Source: CAJQQY01 sp045106765 (lineage in GTDB: Bacteria > Bacteroidota > Bacteroidia > Chitinophagales > Saprospiraceae). From it: 64,000 nt of DNA. Below are positions 7,416-15,408 of this stretch, piece after piece; positions within the stretch are counted from its first letter, which is position 1, and each line of letters opens with the position of its first letter. A program made the position numbers and the translations under genes. Where the stretch lies: the NCBI GenBank assembly GCA_045106765.1, contig JBGCFD010000162.1:7569-71568 (forward strand). The letters run 5' to 3'. The notes below the pieces were generated by a model, which made no database searches, was not told the origin of the DNA, and saw nothing but the letters and a program-made list of their open reading frames with translations.

Positions 7416-7988
7416 TTGAATTCTATTAAAAAATACCTCGAACAATTTCCTCATTTCACGCCTAGTTCTTTTGAAAATGCACTTCCGTTTTTAGAAGAAA
7501 AAGAAGTAAAGGCTGGAGAGTTTTTATTGCATCAAGGGAAAATTTGCAACCAAATTGCTTTTATCGAAAAAGGACTTTTCCGTTTGTTTTATTTGCATGA
7601 TGGAAAAGAAATCACCACCTGTTTTTGCAAAGAAAATACGATCACTTGCTCTTACCAAAGTATGTTAACTCAACAACCAAGTGAGATGGCTATTCAAGCA
7701 ATCGAGGACAGTAAAGTCATTTATTTTTCTTATCAAAATCTTCAAAAATTATATCAGGTAGATTTGTTTTGGCAACAAGTTGGGCGACTTGCTGCTGAGA
7801 ATGAATATATAATCGCTGACTGTTATAATCGTTTTTTAAATACACTTTCTGCTCAAGAACGCTATGTGCAAATCTTGAAAACTGATCCTGAATTATTGCA
7901 ACGAGTTCCACTCAATTATCTCGCCACCTACCTTCAAATTACTCCTGAAACTTTAAGTAGAATTAGAAAAAAAATTTCCACTAATTGA
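7416..7988 (+). CDS. Crp/Fnr-family transcriptional regulator
   Basis: This 190-residue regulator starts at TTG (7416), three bases after the previous stop; no ATG fits the family length. Residues 20-110 form the cNMP-binding-type beta roll (LLHQGKICNQIAFIEKGLFRLF, FCKENTITCSYQS). The long dimer helix follows, then a short HTH in which VPLNYLATYLQITPETLSRIRKKI is the recognition unit. The E-T-L-S-R string corresponds to the E..SR residues by which E. coli FNR reads TTGAT. The N-terminal Fe-S cysteines of FNR are absent, so the ligand is unknown. A perfect TTGAT-N4-ATCAA site overlaps its stop codon. Confidence 0.88.
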   Translation: MNSIKKYLEQFPHFTPSSFENALPFLEEKEVKAGEFLLHQGKICNQIAFIEKGLFRLFYLHDGKEITTCFCKENTITCSYQSMLTQQPSEMAIQAIEDSKVIYFSYQNLQKLYQVDLFWQQVGRLAAENEYIIADCYNRFLNTLSAQERYVQILKTDPELLQRVPLNYLATYLQITPETLSRIRKKISTN

Positions 7989-7998
7989 TCTAGATCAA
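7985..7998. promoter_or_regulatory. Perfect FNR-type binding site
   Basis: TTGATCTAGATCAA is a perfect 14-bp palindrome of the form TTGAT-N4-ATCAA. It overlaps the stop codon of the Crp/Fnr-type gene and lies 180 bp before arsM. A weak -7-like TACCTCAT at 8027 puts the site near -41.5 of a possible arsM transcript, the class II activator position. Confidence 0.7.
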
Positions 7999-8054
7999 GT
8001 GTAAAAAGAAAAAACTGCCTGAACTTTACCTCATCGTTAAGGTTCTTTGACAAA

Positions 8055-8137
8055 TCTCGTGTTTTTAAGTCAAGCTAAAATTAAAATCAACTCTTCCTCT
8101 GGTCGTTCTTAATTTCAATTTTAACTTGACCACGAGA
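8055..8137. repeat. Dispersed palindromic repeat, copy A
   Basis: Outer arms TCTCGTG (8055-8061) and CACGAGA (8131-8137) enclose imperfect arms 8069-8090 and 8109-8130. The central 37 bases (8081-8117) match 42898-42934 at 32 of 37 positions. It sits in the arsM leader and could fold in the mRNA. Confidence 0.75.
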
Positions 8138-8177
8138 CTTGACGAAGAACAATTATTAATTTTAAAAATTTAATCTA

Positions 8178-9011
8178 ATGAATACCAGTTCAGTTAAAAA
8201 ATCAGTCGTAGATAGTTATGGAAAATTAGCTAAAGCTGCTAGTGGAAATCTTTTTACAAAATTATTCGCTTGCTGCAATCCAACCGACTTAGCCAATGAA
8301 GTTGGCGAGAAAATAGGTTACTCTAAAGAAGAAATTCACTCCGTTCCAGAAGGAGCTAACTTAGGCGTTGGTTGTGGAAACCCTTCTGCTTTGGCAAAAA
8401 TTGATCAAGGGCAAACTGTCGTTGATTTAGGTTCAGGTGCAGGATTCGATGCATTTTTGGCAGCTCCTCTAGTCGCAGGAAAAGGAAAAGTAATCGGTAT
8501 AGATTTGAGTGATGATATGCTAGCACTTGCTAGAAGAAACGCAATAAAAGGAGGTTATGAAAATGTAGAATTTATCAAGGGCGACATCGAAGAACTTCCT
8601 CTAGAAGATAAAGTTGCCGATCATATTATTTCCAATTGTGTCATAAATCTTTCTTTAAATAAAGATGCAGTTTACCAAGAAGCTTATAGAGTTTTAAAAC
8701 CTGGTGGTCATCTTTCGATTTCAGATATTGTTTTAGAAAAAGAACTTCCTGATTTTATACAAAATTCTTTGGCAGGTCATATTGCTTGTGTCTCGGGTGC
8801 TGAAAAATTGGAAGACTATCTTCAATATGTAAAAGATGCAGGATTCAAGGAAATCAAAATTGAAACGAAAACTACTTTCCCTTTGGAGTTGATGTTGACT
8901 GATCCACAAGTAAAAAGAATTGCGAAAGAAATGAATTTTAATTTGAATAGTGACGAAGCGAAAGACATCGCTTCAAGAGTAACAAGTATTTCTTTAAGTG
9001 CAATAAAATAG
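8178..9011 (+). CDS. arsM: Arsenite S-adenosylmethionine methyltransferase
   Basis: The 277-residue protein has the SAM-binding motif VVDLGSGAGFDAFLAA (from residue 81), IGIDLSDDML, and the ArsM signature cysteines: Cys66 in LGVGCGNP, Cys154 in SNCVINLS and Cys204 in HIACVSGA, plus a CC pair at 32-33. The last two are 50 residues apart, as in characterised ArsM enzymes, where three cysteines bind As(III). It should methylate arsenite stepwise with SAM in the cytosol, a detoxification route. A MerT-like small membrane protein starts 3 bp after its stop. A perfect FNR-type site and a hairpin repeat lie upstream. Confidence 0.93.
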   Translation: MNTSSVKKSVVDSYGKLAKAASGNLFTKLFACCNPTDLANEVGEKIGYSKEEIHSVPEGANLGVGCGNPSALAKIDQGQTVVDLGSGAGFDAFLAAPLVAGKGKVIGIDLSDDMLALARRNAIKGGYENVEFIKGDIEELPLEDKVADHIISNCVINLSLNKDAVYQEAYRVLKPGGHLSISDIVLEKELPDFIQNSLAGHIACVSGAEKLEDYLQYVKDAGFKEIKIETKTTFPLELMLTDPQVKRIAKEMNFNLNSDEAKDIASRVTSISLSAIK

Positions 9012-9014
9012 AAC

Positions 9015-9233
9015 ATGAAACTCAATCATAAAAATACTTTTTGGGGAAGTGTTGTTGCATTTTTTATTGGGACGAGTTGTTGTTGGATAAGTTCTTTGGC
9101 GATTTGGTTGGGAAGTGCAACTCTCCTAACTTGGCTATCAATTTTTATTGAAAGCATTCAAGCATTGTTTATTTTTGTAGGGGCATTGTTAGGAGGGGTT
9201 TCGCTCTTCTTCTTTTTTAGAAAAAAAAATTGA
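9015..9233 (+). CDS. Small MerT-like membrane protein with vicinal cysteines
   Basis: The 72-residue protein has two transmembrane helices (about residues 10-36 and 45-65). Its first helix contains the vicinal pair GTSCCWISSLAIWLG, resembling the mercury-binding CC of MerT-type transporters. MerT normally has three helices and about 115 residues, so this is a shortened form. Its position 3 bp after arsM argues for a role in moving arsenic or another thiophilic metal. That is inference from context. Confidence 0.7.
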   Translation: MKLNHKNTFWGSVVAFFIGTSCCWISSLAIWLGSATLLTWLSIFIESIQALFIFVGALLGGVSLFFFFRKKN

Positions 9234-9246
9234 TTTCATTTTAATA

Positions 9247-9290
9247 AAGAAGTCGCAAAGTAAATTTTCAACAAAACTTTGCGACTTCTT
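9247..9290. repeat. 15-bp inverted repeat between convergent genes
   Basis: AAGAAGTCGCAAAGT (9247-9261) pairs perfectly with ACTTTGCGACTTCTT (9276-9290). It lies between the MerT-like gene and pyrH, which converge. There is no clean T run after the stem on either strand, so its use as a terminator is probable but not certain. Confidence 0.7.
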
Positions 9291-9312
9291 AAAAAAAAAT
9301 ATACTTGAATGT

Positions 9313-10026
9313 TTAACCTTCAACCAAAGTCCCCACAGCTTCTCCTTGTATAATTTTCATCAAGTTTTCTTTTTTTCCAATATCAAAAACGATAATCGGT
9401 AAATCATTTTCTTGACAAAGCGTAAAAGCAGTTGTATCCATCACTTTCAATCCTTTGGTCAAAACTTCTCTAAAAGTAATTGTTTCGTATTTAGTTGCCG
9501 TTGGATCTTTTTCAGGATCTGCTGTGTAGACTCCGTCCACTCGTGTTCCTTTTAAAATCACATCTGCACCAATTTCATTTGCTCGAAGTGCTGCCGCAGA
9601 GTCAGTTGTAAAATATGGACTTCCTGTTCCTGCAGAAAAAATAACAACTCGTCCTTTTCTCAAATGGCTAATTGCTTTTCTTCGAATATATGGTTCTGCA
9701 ATTTCTCGCATTTCGATAGCTGTTACTAATCGAGTAAAAACATCAATTGCTTCTAAAGCTCCTTGCAAAGCCATTCCATTAATAACTGTTGCGAGCATTC
9801 CCATATAGTCTCCTTGCGCTCTTTCGATTCCAGTTTCTTTCGCCTGCAATCCTCTAAAAATATTTCCGCCTCCAATCACAACTGCTACCTGCACTCCTGC
9901 ATCTACTAACTCCTTGATCTGTTCAGCGTAATGTCTTAACATTAAAGGTTCGATTCCAAATTCTTGATTCCCCATCAAGGATTCACCACTAAGTTTGAGA
10001 AGGACTCTTTTATATTTGATAGCCAT
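9313..10026 (-). CDS. pyrH: UMP kinase
   Basis: The 237-residue protein is a typical bacterial UMP kinase of the amino-acid-kinase fold: YKRVLLKLSGESLMG at the N-terminus, VAVVIGGGNIFRG, the DYMGMLATVING helix, TGSPYFTTDSAAALRA and ADVILKGTRVDGVYTADPEKDP. It phosphorylates UMP to UDP in the cytosol with ATP. It follows tsf, as in many bacteria, but a terminator (10153) lies between them. It therefore probably has its own promoter in the 190-bp gap, where a 14-bp inverted repeat also lies. Confidence 0.97.
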   Translation of the reverse strand: MAIKYKRVLLKLSGESLMGNQEFGIEPLMLRHYAEQIKELVDAGVQVAVVIGGGNIFRGLQAKETGIERAQGDYMGMLATVINGMALQGALEAIDVFTRLVTAIEMREIAEPYIRRKAISHLRKGRVVIFSAGTGSPYFTTDSAAALRANEIGADVILKGTRVDGVYTADPEKDPTATKYETITFREVLTKGLKVMDTTAFTLCQENDLPIIVFDIGKKENLMKIIQGEAVGTLVEG

Positions 10027-10060
10027 GGTAATTAATTAATTAATTATTTATTTATTTTGT

Positions 10061-10112
10061 TTCTTATATAAATCTTGTACGTAAACGTGTATGATCAGGA
10101 TTTATATAAGAA
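10061..10112. repeat. 14-bp inverted repeat in the pyrH leader
   Basis: TTCTTATATAAATC (10061-10074) and GATTTATATAAGAA (10099-10112) are perfect complements separated by 24 bases that themselves contain ACGT and TGATCA palindromes. It lies 35-86 bp before pyrH and may regulate it as an operator or mRNA hairpin. Confidence 0.55.
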
Positions 10113-10152
10113 CGTTTATTTTTTTTGAAAAAATTTACTCTCCGTCTTGGTC

Positions 10153-10187
10153 AAAAAAAAAGCGAATTAAATAAATAATTCGCTTTT
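10153..10187 (-). terminator. Intrinsic terminator after tsf
   Basis: AAAAGCGAATTA (10158-10169) pairs with TAATTCGCTTTT (10176-10187) around a 6-base loop. On the minus strand a run of T follows (A's from 10153). It ends the rplM-rpsI-rpsB-tsf transcript. Confidence 0.88.
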
Positions 10188-10217
10188 ATATTTTTATTAA
10201 TTTTTCATATCAAAAAA

Positions 10218-11066
10218 TTAACCTAATGCAACATGTTTGAATTCAGTTACAGTCAAATCTTTGTGGGTACTTTGTAAGTATGATTCAACAGTCATTGAAC
10301 TATCCTTTACATAAACTTGAGCCATCAAAGTATTTTCTTTGAAAAACTTATTCATTTTACCTGATGCAATTCTTTCTAACATTGCTTCTGGTTTCCCTAA
10401 TTGACGAGCTTGATCCATGTTGATTTCCATCTCTTTTTCAATCACAGCAGGGTCAATACTATCTTTATTTAAACCTAAAGGCTTCATTGCAGCAACTTGC
10501 ATTGCAACATTTTTACCTGGCTCGATATAATCAGGTCCTTCCAAGTTCAAAGCAACCAAAACAGCAGCACGGTTACCCATGTGAATGTATGGTAAAACTT
10601 GACCTTCACCAGCAGCAGTAACTACTTTTTCGTAAGCTTTTACTTCTACTTTCTCTCCAAATACACCTACTTGCTCAATTACTTTAGCCCCTACATTCAT
10701 CTCTGCATCATAAGGTAGAGCCAATAAATCGTCTAAAGAATCAGGAAGATTTTTCAAAGCAACCTCTCCAATAGAAGTAGCTAAAGCAATAAATGCATCA
10801 CCTTTACCAACGAAATCAGTCTCACAACTTAATCGTATAATAATTCCATTATTTCTGTTACTAGAAGTCAATGCGATAACTGCACCTTCTTTAGCATCTC
10901 GGTCTGCTCTTTTAGCAGATAATTTTTGTCCTTTTTTACGAAGAATTGCAATTGCTTCTTCAATGTTTCCACCTGCTTCCGTCAATGCCTTTTTACAATC
11001 CATCATACCAGCACCTGTGATATCACGTAATTCTTTTACGTCTTTAGCTGAGATTTTTACGTCCAT
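10218..11066 (-). CDS. tsf: Translation elongation factor Ts
   Basis: The 282-residue protein starts KISAKDVKELRDITGAGMMDCKKALTEA, the UBA-like N-terminal domain that contacts EF-Tu, followed by the CETDFVGKGDAF core. EF-Ts exchanges GDP for GTP on EF-Tu. Its length is normal. It follows rpsB by 139 bp, the universal order, and is closed by the terminator at 10153. Confidence 0.97.
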   Translation of the reverse strand: MDVKISAKDVKELRDITGAGMMDCKKALTEAGGNIEEAIAILRKKGQKLSAKRADRDAKEGAVIALTSSNRNNGIIIRLSCETDFVGKGDAFIALATSIGEVALKNLPDSLDDLLALPYDAEMNVGAKVIEQVGVFGEKVEVKAYEKVVTAAGEGQVLPYIHMGNRAAVLVALNLEGPDYIEPGKNVAMQVAAMKPLGLNKDSIDPAVIEKEMEINMDQARQLGKPEAMLERIASGKMNKFFKENTLMAQVYVKDSSMTVESYLQSTHKDLTVTEFKHVALG

Positions 11067-11205
11067 TTTTTATAAAAATTTTAGACTTGCCGATTTAAAT
11101 CGACAGTATGATTAAAATGATTTAATTTTAAAATTCTTTTACACTCAAAAATAATTTTCTAAGAGAACTATTTTGTGAGTATGAAATTTACAAGCTAAAT
11201 TTAAG

Positions 11206-11946
11206 TTAAGCTTGTTTTGTTGCAGCAGCTTTATTTGCTTGTTTAGCCTGCTTAGCTTTTGCTCCTTCTTTCAATCCTTCTTGGATTGCTTCAACCATAT
11301 AGTTAACTACGATTGAGATTGATTTAGAAGCATCGTCATTTGCAGGAATCGCATAATCTACGATGTTAGGATCACTATTAGTATCTACCATACCGAAAGT
11401 TCTCATTCCTAATTTTGTAGCTTCTGCCAAAGCAATGTGCTCGTGTCCTATGTCAACAATAAAAATTGCTCCAGGTAAGCGATTCAAATTTGCAATACCA
11501 CCCAAAACTCTTTCTAATTTATTTCTTTCACGAGTTAACGTCAATTTTTCTTTCTTTGTTACACTAGTCAAAGATGTATCCGCTAACATTGTATCGATAG
11601 TCTGCATCTTTTTCACCGACTTACGAATAGTTGAAAAGTTAGTCATCATACCTCCTAACCATCTATCTACAACGAAAGGCATTCCTACACTCAATGCCGC
11701 TTTAGAAACGATATCTCGTGCTTGCTTTTTAGTCGCAACAAAAAGAACTTTTTTACCTGATGCAGCAATTTGCTTTAATGCTTTTGCAGCACGATCCATT
11801 TCAACATCAGTTCTATTCAAATCGATAATATGGATACCTTTTCGCTCCATAAAAATATTTGGTTGCATTTTAGGGTTCCACTTTCTCTTCATGTGGCCGA
11901 AGTGAACGCCTGCATCCATTAACTCTTGATAAGTAGGTTTAGCCAT
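11206..11946 (-). CDS. rpsB: 30S ribosomal protein S2
   Basis: The 246-residue protein has the S2 landmarks: ELMDAGVHFGHMKRKWNPKM at the N-terminus, VDRWLGGMMTNFSTIRKS, and LPGAIFIVDIGHEHIALAEA. The C-terminus is a Lys/Ala-rich tail (residues 222-246). S2 joins the 30S subunit late and bridges head and body. The gene is 142 bp downstream of rpsI and upstream of tsf. The spacer could hold an autoregulatory leader, but I see only short weak stems there. Confidence 0.97.
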   Translation of the reverse strand: MAKPTYQELMDAGVHFGHMKRKWNPKMQPNIFMERKGIHIIDLNRTDVEMDRAAKALKQIAASGKKVLFVATKKQARDIVSKAALSVGMPFVVDRWLGGMMTNFSTIRKSVKKMQTIDTMLADTSLTSVTKKEKLTLTRERNKLERVLGGIANLNRLPGAIFIVDIGHEHIALAEATKLGMRTFGMVDTNSDPNIVDYAIPANDDASKSISIVVNYMVEAIQEGLKEGAKAKQAKQANKAAATKQA

Positions 11947-12088
11947 TTTACTATTTTTTAGTTTGTTATTTTTGTTTTGAAAAAAACGCTTTCGTTTTCC
12001 TTTTTACAAAAAATATTTTGCAAACAGATTTTTAAAAAATTTTAAGCCGCCCGAATAAGTTTGGGCAAATAAAGCGATCTCGCAACGA

Positions 12089-12478
12089 TTAACGTTTTGA
12101 GAACTGGAAGCTCTTACGTGCTTTTGGTTTACCGTATTTTTTACGCTCAACCACACGTGCATCTCTCATCAAGAATTTTCTTGATTTCAATGGACTTCTG
12201 AATTCTTCATTCATTTTAACCAATGCTCTTGAGATTGCCATTCTAATAGCTTGAGCTTGACCTTTGAATCCACCTCCGTTCACGTTTACTTTTACATCAT
12301 AAATATTACCGTCAATTTCAACAGTTTGAAATGGATCAGTAATATCTGCTTGAATATGAGGTATGGTGAAATACTCTTTGTAATCTTTCCCGTTTACTGT
12401 GATTTTACCTTCTCCTTGAGTTAGGTAAACTCGAGCAACAGATGCTTTTCTTCTGCCTATGGCATTTATCATTTCCAT
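12089..12478 (-). CDS. rpsI: 30S ribosomal protein S9
   Basis: The 129-residue protein begins MEMINAIGRRKASVARVYL and ends with the basic tail RKSFQFSKR, which reaches the P-site tRNA. The GGGFKGQAQAIRMAISRAL segment is typical. It is 11 bp downstream of rplM, and the pair is conserved and cotranscribed. Confidence 0.97.
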   Translation of the reverse strand: MEMINAIGRRKASVARVYLTQGEGKITVNGKDYKEYFTIPHIQADITDPFQTVEIDGNIYDVKVNVNGGGFKGQAQAIRMAISRALVKMNEEFRSPLKSRKFLMRDARVVERKKYGKPKARKSFQFSKR

Positions 12479-12489
12479 ATTAAACTATT

Positions 12490-12927
12490 TTAAAGATTTT
12501 CAGGTTTTTGTGCTGCATGTGGATGCTCTGCTCCTGCGTACACATATAATTTTTTAAACATTGCTCGTCCCAATTTATTTTTTGGTAACATTCCTTTTAC
12601 AGCTCTTTCGACAACTGCGTAAGGTTTCTTCACCATCAATTCTTGAGCAGTAATGCTTTTTTGTCCACCAGGATACAAGGAATAAGACAAGTAAACTTTT
12701 TGTTCCATCTTGCTTCCTGTCAATCGAATTTTGTCAGCATTGATAACGATAACATTGTCACCTGTATCTACGTGTGGAGTATAAGAAGGCTTATGTTTAC
12801 CTTTTAATACTGTTGCAATCTTGGTACACATTCGTCCCAAAGTTTGCCCTTCAGCATCTACTACAAACCATTTTCGGTCTACAGTATCTTTATTTGCTGA
12901 TTGAGTTTTGTAACTTAAAGTATTCAC
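12490..12927 (-). CDS. rplM: 50S ribosomal protein L13
   Basis: The 145-residue protein has the L13 marks RKWFVVDAEGQTLGRMCTKI, GKHKPSYTPHVDTGDNVIVI, and VERAVKGMLPKNKLGRAMFKKL. It is an early 23S-binding assembly protein. It is the first gene of the operon, with a full-consensus Bacteroidota promoter 64-95 bp upstream. Confidence 0.97.
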   Translation of the reverse strand: MNTLSYKTQSANKDTVDRKWFVVDAEGQTLGRMCTKIATVLKGKHKPSYTPHVDTGDNVIVINADKIRLTGSKMEQKVYLSYSLYPGGQKSITAQELMVKKPYAVVERAVKGMLPKNKLGRAMFKKLYVYAGAEHPHAAQKPENL

Positions 12928-13254
12928 TCTATAATTATTTTAAAATGATATAAAATTTCAATTAGAAATCGCCTTGTTTAAAAGCGAGTGCAAAAGTAAT
13001 TCTTTTGTTTATTAAAAACAAAGCTTTTTGTTCTAATTTTTATTTTCAAAATACGTAAACCATTGATAATCAGTTAAATTTTCGCACAGTTATTTTTGAC
13101 TGATCAGATTCTTGATGTTTTTTTTGATTTTTTTCAAGAAAAAAGTAACTCGAAAATTTTAATTCAACTATTTCATTTTTCTTGGGAAAAAAGAATTCTT
13201 TGTTTTACCTTTAATATAGCACCAGAACAAACATATATTTTACCATAACATACC
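12928..13254. other. Divergent intergenic region rplM / Cys-cluster gene
   Basis: This 327-bp region holds the rplM promoter (12991-13022) on the minus strand and, toward the plus-strand gene at 13255, a TACCTTTA string (13206) one base off TAnnTTTG. A weak TTCTTGA/TCAAGAA pair (13109-13140) is the only other structure I see. Confidence 0.5.
12991..13022 (-). promoter_or_regulatory. Consensus promoter of the rplM operon
   Basis: Read on the minus strand this is TTTG, a 20-bp spacer and TACTTTTG. Both boxes fit the Bacteroidota sigma-70-type promoter exactly. The leader before rplM is about 60 nt. Confidence 0.85.
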
Positions 13255-14025
13255 ATGAAAAACAAAGAGAATTTCATTCCTGGAATTTATAATTATTGTG
13301 ACCGCTGGTGCGAACGATGTCCTTTTTCCAACCAATGTCAAAATTTTCAAGAACAATCTGCCAAGGGCGACCATGACCAAGATTTTGAAGCAGAGTATTT
13401 TTTAGATTCTTTGCAAGAGAGTTTACAAGATGCTGTTCAAATGTTGGAACAAGCTGCGGAAGAGCGTGGATTGGATTGGGAAGAGATTCAAGAAGCTGCA
13501 GAAAATTTTGAAGAGGAAGAACCTGAATACACTCCTACTCAATTAAATCTAATCAAGAGAAGTAAACAATATTATAAATTGTCCAGTCTTTGGCTCGATT
13601 CTAATGAGCATCTGATTTCCCAAAAAGAAGAAGAAATTCAACGAAAAGATGATTTGGGAATCAATGTAGAACAAGAAGTGGATGAACTGAATGACGCACT
13701 AAATTCTATTTACCATTACATTTATTTTATTCATACTAAAATTGGTCGTGCAATCGAAGGTCTTCATGATGAATGGATGATGGAGGAATATCCTATTCAA
13801 AATGATGCGAATGGAACTGCCAAAATTACCTTGATTGCTATCGAAAAAAGTATTGCAGCTTGGGAAGTTATTCGAAATCAGATGCCTGATGCAGAAGATG
13901 ATATTTTGGATATTTTGGTTTTGTTGTCAAGATTAAAAGGTGGAATGAAAAAGGAATTTCCGCAGGCAGAGGGTTTTGTTCGACCTGGTTTTGATCAAAT
14001 GGGTGGGGCTGCTTCGGATCGATAG
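13255..14025 (+). CDS. Acidic protein with an N-terminal four-cysteine cluster
   Basis: I cannot assign this 256-residue protein to a named family. Residues 14-29 carry YCDRWCERCPFSNQCQ (Cys-X3-Cys-X2-Cys-X5-Cys), a probable metal or Fe-S site. The rest is acidic and almost wholly helical, with EAAEERGLDWEEIQEAAENFEEEEP (about 71-95) likely coiled, and a C-terminal helical part with the conserved-looking LSRLKGGMKKEFPQAEGFVRPGFD. There is no signal or membrane segment. It stands alone, divergent from the ribosomal operon. Confidence 0.75.
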   Translation: MKNKENFIPGIYNYCDRWCERCPFSNQCQNFQEQSAKGDHDQDFEAEYFLDSLQESLQDAVQMLEQAAEERGLDWEEIQEAAENFEEEEPEYTPTQLNLIKRSKQYYKLSSLWLDSNEHLISQKEEEIQRKDDLGINVEQEVDELNDALNSIYHYIYFIHTKIGRAIEGLHDEWMMEEYPIQNDANGTAKITLIAIEKSIAAWEVIRNQMPDAEDDILDILVLLSRLKGGMKKEFPQAEGFVRPGFDQMGGAASDR

Positions 14026-14037
14026 TTTTGATTTTTT

Positions 14038-15408
14038 TCATAAATTAAGTGGTATAATTACTACCTGACTACCTCCACTAGAAAATAAAAAATAACTCAG
14101 AAGTAATGTTTCCCCATCATAGAATAATTGGTAATTATTAATAAGTCCAAAAGTATTCTCAAAATCCCAACTATCAATCAATTCAAAGTTAGGAAAAGTA
14201 TATTTATTAATGGTCTGAGTACCAGCATTATTAACTAAGGCAGGATTAGTCAAATTTATCATCTCCGATTCATTTTCTAAAAAAACAAAATCATAACCTA
14301 TCCCTTTATCATTAATTGGGCTATAAATTGAATTAATAATATTCCCTTCAGCATCGAAAAGAGTTCCATTATAATTGGGTATAAAATAATTCTTATCTGA
14401 AGTATAGGTAACCTTTGGAAGTGGATTAGATAGAAAATAAGAAATTGGACTTTCGGAAAGTAACTCCCATGTATCTGAAAAAGTAAGATCTAAAAATCCA
14501 CCCGCTGAAACCTGTGTAGAAAAAACTAACCTTAAGATATTTTCTGATGTTGAAGCGAAATCAATTTTTTCGTTATAAATATCAGCGCAAGAACAATCAG
14601 CACTTCCTAGTATCTCACCACTCGCTCTATCCAAAATTTTTATGGGTGATGATGAATCGTCAACAAGAATGATTAGTCCTTCTCTATCTGTATTAATCGC
14701 TTCAATTACTTTATCACCAATATTAATCATCTCAAGCAGATCTAAACTAGTTGCATCCAAAATAACAATTCTATCATCTAAAAAAGGATCATCAGTAATT
14801 AGGTATAGTTCATCTTCTCCATTAAATTTTCCAATTGAAAAAAATTCAATATCAAACCCTAAAAACAATTCCGTCTCTGCTATAAATTCTGCTGATTCAT
14901 AATCATAAGCAAACAAACTATCCCCATCTACGAAGTAGATTAATTTTAAATCAGGATGATGATAAACATCAATATTCGAATTTTGCAGGGAATTGAAAAT
15001 TAACTTCTCATCAAAATTAACTTCCACCTCATTGCTCACAATATAACGATCACTTAATTCAATAAATACTCGATAGAATAGTTTTCTTTCTTCCGACAAA
15101 ACAATCTCCTCCCATATTGAAATTTCTTTTGAAGTTTCTTCATGAACAACTTTATTAATTTCTGAATTGAACGAAAATGAGGCAAATGGATCTAAGTTAG
15201 CAGGAATCGGTTCCAATGATCGAACAATAATATATCGTTCAAATTCAGAAATATTCACCTCCGTCCAAGAATGAGACAATTGACTTCCATCTTGAATTAT
15301 TGAAAGTGTAAAATCCTGCAAAGGCGTTTCTTCATCGTCATTCTTACAATTAAAAATCGAGGAACAAATAAGTAGAAAAAAAAGAAAGAGATTTAATTTA
15401 GTATTCAT
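14038..15408 (-). CDS. Lipoprotein, probable beta-propeller-like
   Basis: The 456-residue protein opens with a lipoprotein signal (MNTKLNLFLFFLLICSSIFNC, Cys21) followed by an acidic linker NDDEETP. Residues 30-130 look like a fibronectin-type sandwich (YIIVRSLEPIPANLDPF, KLFYRVFIELSDRYIVSNEVEV). Residues 135-456 run as blade-like strands with repeated SLFAYDYESAEF, RIVILDATSLDLLEMINIG and PIKILDRASGEILGS units, similar to YVTN or WD-type surface propellers. It converges on the upstream gene with an 12-bp gap. The function is unknown. A surface-binding or scaffold role is inferred. Confidence 0.7.
   Translation of the reverse strand: MNTKLNLFLFFLLICSSIFNCKNDDEETPLQDFTLSIIQDGSQLSHSWTEVNISEFERYIIVRSLEPIPANLDPFASFSFNSEINKVVHEETSKEISIWEEIVLSEERKLFYRVFIELSDRYIVSNEVEVNFDEKLIFNSLQNSNIDVYHHPDLKLIYFVDGDSLFAYDYESAEFIAETELFLGFDIEFFSIGKFNGEDELYLITDDPFLDDRIVILDATSLDLLEMINIGDKVIEAINTDREGLIILVDDSSSPIKILDRASGEILGSADCSCADIYNEKIDFASTSENILRLVFSTQVSAGGFLDLTFSDTWELLSESPISYFLSNPLPKVTYTSDKNYFIPNYNGTLFDAEGNIINSIYSPINDKGIGYDFVFLENESEMINLTNPALVNNAGTQTINKYTFPNFELIDSWDFENTFGLINNYQLFYDGETLLLSYFLFSSGGSQVVIIPLNL

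Noticed and set aside
10029..10058. Four-base tandem repeat (TTAA/TTAT) before pyrH as a phase-variable tract
   Set aside because: The units are imperfect and lie outside any reading frame; AT-rich composition explains it.
11363..11905. 180-codon open frame opposite rpsB
   Set aside because: It is the antisense shadow of S2; its composition follows the complementary codons and it has no recognisable domain.
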